Origin: Acidobacteriota bacterium
GTDB taxonomy: Bacteria > Acidobacteriota > Blastocatellia > Pyrinomonadales > Pyrinomonadaceae
Direction: 5' to 3'
Assembly (NCBI GenBank): GCA_023436495.1
Contig: JAEZIT010000007.1
Coordinates: 1 to 23,408, forward strand
DNA: 23,408 bases
Shown here: positions 8,861 through 15,151 of the stretch, in pieces
How positions within the stretch are numbered: position 1 is the first letter of the stretch
Layout of the letters: each line of letters begins with the position of its first letter
Made by a program: the position numbers and the translations under genes
The notes under the pieces: generated by a model
The model's database searches: none
The model's input: the letters and a program-made list of their open reading frames with translations, nothing else
Told to the model about the DNA's origin: nothing

Positions 8861-8943
8861 GAACTTACCTAACGTAAAGCATCACCTGTCGGCATTGCGA
8901 CACCTGCGAAATTACTTTAACTGTTCTCTAACTCTTTCATATT

Positions 8944-10053
8944 ATGGGATTTGCGGATTTCGCATCATTAACGACTGAACAGAAGATTGGCCAGTTATTT
9001 TTTATCGGCATTCCAGGCCAGGAGATTGATGACGCCACTGCGAAGCTTCTGCGCGACATCAATCCGGGCGGCGTCTGCCTCTTTGCCAGAAACATTAAGG
9101 AACGGCGGCGGACGCGAGAGCTTTTGGACGGCATTCGTGAGGCGCTGCCTGTTGAGCCGTTTTTGAGTCTGGACCAGGAAGGCGGATTGGTTGATAGATT
9201 ACGTCGTGTGCTGACTCCGATGCCGGCCGCGAATCTGATACGAAATACCGAGGATGCGCGTAGGCTGGCTCGGATCGTAGCCGAGTCCATTCGTATACTC
9301 GGTTTTAATATGGATTTTGCGCCCGTTGTGGATGTCGTTGACGGCGAGCGGGCGAAATTTTCGAATGGGCTATTTTCCCGCGCGTATGGGTCGACTGCAG
9401 AAGATGCTGCGGATCTTGCATCAGCTTTCCTTACAGAACTGCAGGACGGCGGAGTGGTCGGTTGCATAAAACACTTTCCCGGGCTCGGAGCTTCCGAGGT
9501 CGATTCGCACGATGATTTACCGGTTGTAAATATCGGCGAAGACCAATTTTCTTCGGTCGACCTGTTCCCTTACAGACGAATCCTCAGCGGCGGCGAGAGG
9601 CCGCTGGTGATGGCGGCGCACGCGGCTTATCCGCAATTGCGCTTGCAGGAGACGGATCAAAATGGCAAACTTTTACCGTCTTCACTTAGCTTTAACCTCA
9701 TTTCACAATTATTACGCGTTGATTTAGGGTTTGACGGGCTCGTCCTTACAGATGACCTTGAGATGGGAGCGATCGTGAAGAATTACGGCATGGGTGAAGC
9801 GTGTCGCCTTGCGATCGCAGCAGGCGAAGACATGCTGACGATCTGCGCCGGCGTCGATTCGATATACGAGGGATTCGAGGCCATCTCGCGGGCCGTTGCC
9901 GACGGCGAGATCGCCGAAGAGCGTATAAATAGATCGCTTGGGCGGATCGCAGCTGTAAAAGCAAGGCTCCGCGAACCGCTGCCGTTCGACGATGCGCGAC
10001 TTGAAGAATTATCGGAAGCCGTCGGGGCACTGAACGAAGAATTGAGCCAATAA
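8944..10053 (+). CDS. nagZ: GH3 beta-N-acetylhexosaminidase (NagZ-like)
   Basis: This 369-residue glycoside hydrolase family 3 enzyme is predicted to cleave terminal beta-N-acetylglucosamine from anhydromuropeptides during peptidoglycan recycling. The (beta/alpha)8 barrel begins with KIGQLFFIGIPG and carries LSLDQEGG (75-81). KHFPGLG (176-182) is followed by D187-S188-H189, the Asp-His dyad diagnostic of NagZ-type GH3 enzymes, and the nucleophile Asp270 lies in LTDDLEM. The family norm is KHFPGHG; here the second His is Leu. There is no signal peptide, so it should act in the cytoplasm. A weak promoter, TTGCGA (8895-8900) with TAACTG (8918-8923), lies upstream. A peptide-binding lipoprotein follows after 17 bases in the same direction, which suits a muropeptide role. 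Confidence 0.88.
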   Translation: MGFADFASLTTEQKIGQLFFIGIPGQEIDDATAKLLRDINPGGVCLFARNIKERRRTRELLDGIREALPVEPFLSLDQEGGLVDRLRRVLTPMPAANLIRNTEDARRLARIVAESIRILGFNMDFAPVVDVVDGERAKFSNGLFSRAYGSTAEDAADLASAFLTELQDGGVVGCIKHFPGLGASEVDSHDDLPVVNIGEDQFSSVDLFPYRRILSGGERPLVMAAHAAYPQLRLQETDQNGKLLPSSLSFNLISQLLRVDLGFDGLVLTDDLEMGAIVKNYGMGEACRLAIAAGEDMLTICAGVDSIYEGFEAISRAVADGEIAEERINRSLGRIAAVKARLREPLPFDDARLEELSEAVGALNEELSQ

Positions 10054-10070
10054 CCAGGAGGATAGTAAAT

Positions 10071-11615
10071 TTGCGTCAATTAATACTGTTAACTTTGATA
10101 TCCGCGATATTCGTTTCGGCGGCGTGTCGCCGAACGAACACCGAATATGTAACGATCGCTCTTCCCGATAAATTCTCGACACTTGATACGCTGACTACGA
10201 CCGCATCCGATTCCGCGGCCGAACGCGTGCGAACAATGATCTTCAACACGCTTGTGCGCAAGAACGAGAATTTCGAATACGTCGGCGAGCTTGCGAACGA
10301 GATAAACACTTCGGAAGACGGGACGACTATAACGTTCACCCTGCGGGACGGCGTGAAATTCCATAACGGAAAAGAATTTACCTCTGCGGACATCAAGTAC
10401 ACATTTGACGAATTATTCAACAGCAACGGCTATAAGTCGGGAGCCTTCTTTGACACAGTCGGCGGTAAGCGTGTGGCACATATCTCGTCGTTGGAAACTC
10501 CGGATCCGAGAACTGTTGTTTTCAAGGTTGGCCGGTCCGCGCTGAAGAACCAGTTACTATCGAACCTCGTTGCAATCCCGATCATTCCGGAAGGCACTGC
10601 CGCTCAACAGAAGGATTCGCCGGTCGGGTCGGGGCCGTTCAAGTTCGTTGCATTCGACCAGTCACAGAATATTGTTGAAATGGCGGCAAATCCCGATTAT
10701 TGGGAAGGCGCACCGACGGTGCAGAAGATACGGCTAAAGACCGTGACGGATGCGAGTTCGCTGCAGGCGGAACTGCAGACCGGTGCGGTGGATATTGCAC
10801 CGCTGCCTTCGAACTTGCCGCCGGATTCGCTGAAGTCGCTCGGTAATAATCCGAATTTGAACGTAGAACAGTTCGACGGTTCTAACATTCAATACGTAGG
10901 GCTGAACACGCAGTCACCGCCGCTGAACAATCCGAAGGTCAGGCAGGCCATTGCTTACGCCGTTGACCGCGAGAAGATCATCAGCGAATTACTGCTCGGG
11001 CAGGCGAAGGTCGCACATTCGATCCTGCCGACACAGTCATGGGCATACACGCCCGGCACAAAATATAATTATGACCCGCAAAAGTCGAAGCAACTCCTGC
11101 AGGAAGCTGGTTACAAGAACGAGCCAATCGTCTTTAAATACAGCTCCGGCAACAGCGCGGTCAATCAATATGTACAGGCGATCCATATTTCGCTTACTGG
11201 CGCCGGGCTGAACGTTTCGCTCGAGCAACTCGAGCCTGGAACTCTCCGCACACAACTCGCACAGGGCCAGTTCCAAATGAATACAGGCGTCTGGATCGGC
11301 GGAAATCAAGACCCGATATTTTTGAAGGACCTGTTCACGACCGGCCGAATCCCAAGCGAAACCGTTTCGTGCTGTAATCGAAGCCGCTACAGCAATCCTG
11401 AAGTGGATAACCTGCTCGAATCGGCGATCAACGAGATCGATCGCGAAAAGGCAAAACAGGCGTACACTCAGGCGTGGGATATTATCAGCCGCGACATGCC
11501 TCTGCTGCCGCTTTGGTACCCTGCAAACATGGTCGTCGCGAACAAGCGCATCGGTAATATAAAGGTTAGCCCGAGCGGAGATTTTACATTCCTTAAGGAC
11601 ATCACGGTGCAATAG
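10071..11615 (+). CDS. ABC transporter peptide-binding lipoprotein (SBP family 5)
   Basis: This 514-residue periplasmic solute-binding protein is of the DppA/OppA class. TTG at 10071 is the start, supported by a full AGGAGG 9 bases upstream (10056-10061), the strongest ribosome site I see in the window. The leader MRQLILLTLISAIFVSAAC ends in Cys19, a probable lipidation site, although Ser at -3 is a weaker lipobox residue. The family pattern follows: an early FNTLV segment, FTLRDGVKFHNGKEFTSADI, GSGPFKFV, and VRQAIAYAVDREKII in the hinge region. No permease or ATPase genes are nearby, so it must share a transporter coded elsewhere. Its place 17 bases after nagZ suggests murein peptide uptake, but the ligand is inferred. 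General di- or oligopeptide binding is equally likely. Confidence 0.9.
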   Translation: MRQLILLTLISAIFVSAACRRTNTEYVTIALPDKFSTLDTLTTTASDSAAERVRTMIFNTLVRKNENFEYVGELANEINTSEDGTTITFTLRDGVKFHNGKEFTSADIKYTFDELFNSNGYKSGAFFDTVGGKRVAHISSLETPDPRTVVFKVGRSALKNQLLSNLVAIPIIPEGTAAQQKDSPVGSGPFKFVAFDQSQNIVEMAANPDYWEGAPTVQKIRLKTVTDASSLQAELQTGAVDIAPLPSNLPPDSLKSLGNNPNLNVEQFDGSNIQYVGLNTQSPPLNNPKVRQAIAYAVDREKIISELLLGQAKVAHSILPTQSWAYTPGTKYNYDPQKSKQLLQEAGYKNEPIVFKYSSGNSAVNQYVQAIHISLTGAGLNVSLEQLEPGTLRTQLAQGQFQMNTGVWIGGNQDPIFLKDLFTTGRIPSETVSCCNRSRYSNPEVDNLLESAINEIDREKAKQAYTQAWDIISRDMPLLPLWYPANMVVANKRIGNIKVSPSGDFTFLKDITVQ

Positions 11616-11623
11616 ATGTCGAG

Positions 11624-11669
11624 ACCGCCCGCAGCGGACGAAGAAAGTTTTCGTCGTTTGTTGGGCGGC
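11624..11669 (+). terminator. Stem-loop after the peptide-binding protein gene
   Basis: CCGCCC (11625-11630) pairs with GGGCGG (11663-11668), and inside it GACGAA (11637-11642) pairs with TTCGTC (11650-11655) around a 7-base loop. It starts 9 bases after the stop codon. There is no T-tract, and the tRNA promoter -35 begins directly after it, so it may be an imperfect or factor-dependent terminator. Confidence 0.5.
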
Positions 11670-11697
11670 TTGACAAATCATTTCGAGCAGGTAGAAT
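11670..11697 (+). promoter_or_regulatory. tRNA-Gly promoter
   Basis: A perfect TTGACA (11670-11675) is followed after 16 bases by TAGAAT (11692-11697). Transcription from about 11704 would give a precursor with a leader of only a few bases before the mature tRNA-Gly at 11711. This is the closest match to the sigma-70 consensus in the window. Confidence 0.8.
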
Positions 11698-11710
11698 TAT
11701 CATTTGCGAC

Positions 11711-11785
11711 GCGGGAGTAGCTCAGTGGTAGAGCGCGACCTTGCCAAGGTCGAAGTCGCGAGTTCAAGTCTCGTCTCCCGCTCCA
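11711..11785 (+). tRNA. tRNA-Gly (anticodon GCC)
   Basis: A full cloverleaf is visible: acceptor GCGGGAG pairs with CTCCCGC, the D-stem is GCTC/GAGC, and the anticodon stem CGACC/GGTCG encloses loop TTGCCAA with anticodon GCC. The T-arm is GCGAG-TTCAAGT-CTCGT, the discriminator base is T, and CCA (11783-11785) is encoded. It reads GGC and GGU codons. It has its own promoter. Confidence 0.97.
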
Positions 11786-11795
11786 AAGTTTTTGG

Positions 11796-11829
11796 AAGCG
11801 ACGCGCCGGAATCATCTGAAGCGTCGCTT
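11796..11829 (+). terminator. Perfect 9-bp hairpin between the two tRNA genes
   Basis: AAGCGACGC (11796-11804) pairs without mismatch with GCGTCGCTT (11821-11829) around a 16-base loop. It begins 10 bases after tRNA-Gly. The tail is only weakly T-rich (TTTCGT). It probably ends the tRNA-Gly transcript or protects its 3' end. A related GCGACG hairpin occurs at 17462-17480. Confidence 0.5.
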
Positions 11830-11845
11830 TCGTAGATTTAGGGGT

Positions 11846-11851
11846 TAGAAT
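11846..11851 (+). promoter_or_regulatory. Candidate -10 box of the tRNA-Cys gene
   Basis: TAGAAT, the same hexamer as in the tRNA-Gly promoter, stands 21 bases before the mature tRNA-Cys. No convincing -35 is visible at 16-18 bases upstream, so the promoter is tentative. Confidence 0.35.
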
Positions 11852-11872
11852 TTCGATATTTAATCCCAAAAC

Positions 11873-11947
<75 letters not shown>

Positions 11948-12119
11948 AACTCTTATTCGCATTTCCTTCCCTTTTTTTCCTGACCTAAAAATCTGGAATT
12001 TTTTTGAAACTTCGCGGCACGCACTCCGTATTTCAATTATTGCATGCGCGACCGAAGCGGCCTCTTGCGCCTTGATGGCGGAGAAGGCTTTGGACGTTTC
12101 TGTAAATTCGCTTTCACGT

Positions 12120-12845
12120 ATGTTTGAAATGATCCTTCATAAACCGATATTGAGGCGGCCCGCATCCATGGGCGTCATACCTGCTATTGCTATTTTATTC
12201 GGCCTGTCGTTGGTAGTGGATGTGCACGCGCAAAAGGCCGATTCCCCGCCCGCGGTCGTGCAGCCGGGTGCTCCCGGGATGCCTAGCCGGTCGCTTCCGC
12301 CCTCAACAAGGGCCCAACTTCCGCCGATCTCGCAAAAGGACGTCGAATTCATGCAGGGTATGATCACGCACCATGCTCAAGCCGTCGAAATGACCGCACT
12401 GATCGCCGACCGCACGACGAATAAGGAAATACGTTCATTGGGATCGCGGATCAGCCATTCGCAGGCAGATGAAATGAGATTTATGGAACGCTGGCTAGCT
12501 CAACGAGGTCATCCGATAGCGTCAACGCACTCGGCATCTATGCACGGAATGGACATGGCTGGCCATGATATGCACAGTATGTCCGCCGGACACGTGATGA
12601 TGCCGGGAATGCTTACTCCGGAACAGATGGAGGCTCTTAAAAATGCGAAGGGAGCCGAATTCGACCGTTTATTCCTGAGAGGAATGATTCAGCACCATAA
12701 GGGCGCGCTGGATATGGTCGAGGTATTATTTAACGCCCCAGGCACCGGCCAGGACGCCGAACTTTTCAATTTTGCGACGGATGTCGACAGCGGCCAGCGG
12801 GCCGAGATCAAGATCATGGAAACAATGCTTGCTGAAAAACCGTAA
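12120..12845 (+). CDS. Secreted DUF305 family protein with Met/His-rich segment
   Basis: The protein has two copies of the DUF305 half-domain: FMQGMITHHAQAVEMT and FLRGMIQHHKGALDMVE. Each carries the paired histidines and downstream Met/Glu that mark this ferritin-like four-helix family. Between them lies MHGMDMAGHDMHSM followed by AGHVMMPGM, about 24 residues rich in Met and His, which looks like a soft-metal (copper or silver) binding loop. A signal peptide (hydrophobic core VIPAIAILFGLSLVV, ending VHAQ) sends it to the periplasm or outside. The start is uncertain: ATG at 12075, 12120 and 12129 are all in frame, and none has a clear Shine-Dalgarno. I chose 12120 because the signal peptide then has a normal length. 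The next gene begins 10 bases later, so the two are surely co-transcribed. The biochemical role of DUF305 is not settled. Confidence 0.88.
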   Translation: MFEMILHKPILRRPASMGVIPAIAILFGLSLVVDVHAQKADSPPAVVQPGAPGMPSRSLPPSTRAQLPPISQKDVEFMQGMITHHAQAVEMTALIADRTTNKEIRSLGSRISHSQADEMRFMERWLAQRGHPIASTHSASMHGMDMAGHDMHSMSAGHVMMPGMLTPEQMEALKNAKGAEFDRLFLRGMIQHHKGALDMVEVLFNAPGTGQDAELFNFATDVDSGQRAEIKIMETMLAEKP

Positions 12846-12855
12846 AGGAAAAACT

Positions 12856-14874
12856 ATGCATCGATCAAACTTTGCCGCAACGCGGCTATTTATAATTTCG
12901 CTCGTTATTTGTATGGCGCTTGCCGCCGTTGCGATCGGCCAGCAGCCTACGGCATCACCGGCTAAAAAGCCCGACGCTCCGGCCGCGAACGCCAATGCAG
13001 GAAATCCGTTTGCTCCGGAAAAAGCTCCGCCACTGCCGGCCGGCATGACCGGTTCGGACGTGAATGACCCTCGCGCTAAATTGAAGCCGGGCCTATTCGA
13101 TGCGGGTGAGGCGGCATTCGGTATACGCCATTTGTCCCTGCTCAAGAAACCTGATGCGTTTCAGCTGGGCACTGAAGATCCGGACAGCGATCGAGTAAAG
13201 AACACTCTGGGCCAGATCGGGATCGGTAATGCCGCAATGGTGCCAAAGCCGGTAAGAATGGTAATGGCACAGCTCGCTTTTGCTAATTCGGACCTTGCAT
13301 TTCAAGGAAATCATCTGTTCCTCGGCAATTTTTACGGCGTGAACATTTATGACATTTCAGATCCGGCAAAGGCTAAGCTCGTTACCTCAATGGTTTGTCC
13401 GGGGGGACAGGGGGACGTTTCAGTCTACAAGAACCTGATGTTCATGTCGGTCGAAATGCCCAACGGGCGCATCGATTGCGGCGAGCAAGGATTCGCGCCG
13501 GACGCTCCGCCCGCTGCAGGCCAGCAGGGGCAAGGACTGCCCGCGGCACAGAAAGACCGCTTCCGAGGCGTAAGGATCTTTGACATCAGCGACATCCGCA
13601 ATCCGAAACAGGTTGGCGCCGTCCAGACCTGCCGCGGATCGCACACGCATACGCTGGTCGTCGACCCAAACGATAAAGAAAACGTTTACATATACGTATC
13701 GGGAACTTCATTTGTCCGCCAGCCCGAAGAATTAGCGGGATGTTCGGCCGGAGCTCCGGACAAGGATCCGAACACGGCATATTTCAGAATAGAAGTTATC
13801 AAGGTTCCGGTTGCAGCGCCGCAGGACGCAAAGGTCGTTTCGACGCCGCGAGTATTTTCGGACCCGAATACCGGCGTCCTTAACGCGTTAAGCAGCGGCG
13901 GTTCGCACCGTCCGGACGGTACTACGTCCAAGCCTTCATTTACGGACCAGTGTCATGATATTACGGTCTATTCGGCGATAGGGCTTGCTGCCGGTGCTTG
14001 TTCGGGAAACGGCATCCTCCTCGATATCAAGGATCCCGCAAACCCCAAGCGCATCGACGCGGTCAACGACACGAATTATGCTTACTGGCACTCGGCATCC
14101 TTCTCGAACGACGGCAAAAAGGTCGTCTTCACCGATGAATGGGGAGGAGGAATGGGAGCACGCTGCCGAGCTACCGATCCGATCAAATGGGGAGCCGATG
14201 CAATATTCCGTTTGAACAACAACAAGCTTACATTCGCAAATTATTACAAGATGCCGGCCGCACAGGCAGATACGGAAAATTGTGTTGCTCATAACGGCTC
14301 GCTGGTTCCGGTGCCTGGCCGTGACATCAAAGTACAGGCCTGGTACCAGGGCGGCATTTCTGTGATGGATTTTACCGACGCAGATAATCCGGTCGAGATC
14401 GCATATTTCGATCGTGGTTCTATCGATCCGGAGATGCTCGTCCTTGCGGGACATTGGTCGGCTTACTGGTATAACGGTCGGATCTATGGCGCGGAGATCG
14501 CACGCGGGCTCGATATTTTCGAACTAACGCCGACGAAGTTTCTCACGCAGAACGAGATCGACGCCGCGAAAGCCGTCCATGTTGCGGAATTAAATGTCCA
14601 AAATCAGCAAAAGATCGAATGGCCTCGGACCTTAGTCGTAGCAAAGGCTTATGTCGATCAGCTTGAGCGTTCCAACGCTTTGCCTGCCGCGAAGATTGCC
14701 GAACTTCGTTCGACGATAGGCAATGCGGAAAAGTCGCGACTCGGCAAAAAGGAGATCGGTAAGCTCAAATCTCTGGCGCCTTCGCTGGAGAAAAGCGCGG
14801 GTTCCGCAAAGAGCGAAGCGGATGCTGCCAGGTTCACTGCCCTTGCGGCGATCCTGAATCAGCCGGAAGCCTAA
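12856..14874 (+). CDS. Secreted LVIVD-repeat beta-propeller protein
   Basis: This 672-residue exported protein should start at ATG 12856, 5-6 bases after AAAGGAA. The leader MHRSNFAATRLFIISLVICM ... AIGQ is a signal peptide, followed by a Pro/Ala-rich linker. The body has several strands of LVIVD type: GVNIYDISDPAKAKLV, GVRIFDISDIRNPKQV, ILLDIKDPANPKRI and ISVMDFTDADNPVEI, as in bacterial surface beta-propellers. Cysteines are regularly placed (CPGG, IDCGEQG, QTCRGSH, AGCSAG, DQCHD, ARCRATD, NCVAHNG), suggesting disulfides and so an extracytoplasmic site. The last 100 or so residues are helical and lysine-rich, not propeller. The gene is coupled to the DUF305 gene before it. I do not know the ligand; a role with that metal-binding partner is inferred only from the pairing. 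Confidence 0.85.
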   Translation: MHRSNFAATRLFIISLVICMALAAVAIGQQPTASPAKKPDAPAANANAGNPFAPEKAPPLPAGMTGSDVNDPRAKLKPGLFDAGEAAFGIRHLSLLKKPDAFQLGTEDPDSDRVKNTLGQIGIGNAAMVPKPVRMVMAQLAFANSDLAFQGNHLFLGNFYGVNIYDISDPAKAKLVTSMVCPGGQGDVSVYKNLMFMSVEMPNGRIDCGEQGFAPDAPPAAGQQGQGLPAAQKDRFRGVRIFDISDIRNPKQVGAVQTCRGSHTHTLVVDPNDKENVYIYVSGTSFVRQPEELAGCSAGAPDKDPNTAYFRIEVIKVPVAAPQDAKVVSTPRVFSDPNTGVLNALSSGGSHRPDGTTSKPSFTDQCHDITVYSAIGLAAGACSGNGILLDIKDPANPKRIDAVNDTNYAYWHSASFSNDGKKVVFTDEWGGGMGARCRATDPIKWGADAIFRLNNNKLTFANYYKMPAAQADTENCVAHNGSLVPVPGRDIKVQAWYQGGISVMDFTDADNPVEIAYFDRGSIDPEMLVLAGHWSAYWYNGRIYGAEIARGLDIFELTPTKFLTQNEIDAAKAVHVAELNVQNQQKIEWPRTLVVAKAYVDQLERSNALPAAKIAELRSTIGNAEKSRLGKKEIGKLKSLAPSLEKSAGSAKSEADAARFTALAAILNQPEA

Positions 14875-14894
14875 TTTAATGTCCTTTAGATAAA

Positions 14895-14937
14895 GGCCGC
14901 GCGGTGTTTGTGTTCGACAAATACCACGCGGCCCTTT
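14895..14937 (+). terminator. Rho-independent terminator after the LVIVD protein gene
   Basis: GGCCGCGCGGT pairs with ACCACGCGGCC (one C-A mismatch), and the stem extends through GTTTGT/ACAAAT to a small loop; a CTTT tail follows. It begins 20 bases after the stop codon. AAA precedes the stem, so it may also act in reverse. Confidence 0.75.
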
Positions 14938-15133
14938 CTGATATGTGACCGGACGATTTCGGCCAATCCTTTTCCCATTGCCACTCAGGCGCGGAAAATC
15001 TCACGCTTTTGATTTCCCGTTCCCGGCGTAATCGAAATACTATTCATTTAAGTTCCCTGTTTATATGAACTTCGGGAAATTCTGCTTTTCCAGAAGTACG
15101 GCAAGCAAATTGCTGTATGCGTCGGAGGGCTTT

Positions 15134-15141
15134 GTTAAAAT
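15134..15141 (+). promoter_or_regulatory. Extended -10 promoter candidate for the decarboxylase
   Basis: TGTTAAAAT (about 15133-15141) fits an extended -10 box (TGn before TAAAAT). It ends 10 bases before ATG at 15152, so the transcript would have almost no leader. A TTGCTG lies 20 bases upstream, too far for a good -35. The box supports the 15152 start rather than the in-frame ATG at 15065. Confidence 0.35.
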
Positions 15142-15151
15142 CGAAAAATCT

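Noticed and set aside
8887..8902. TGTCG-GCATTG-CGACA hairpin after mutS as a terminator
   Set aside because: The stem is only 5 bp with no T-tract, so it is not separable from chance.
11037..11681. 214-residue minus-strand frame opposite the peptide-binding protein
   Set aside because: It is a long antisense shadow without a ribosome site or domain, whereas the plus frame is a complete family 5 binding protein.
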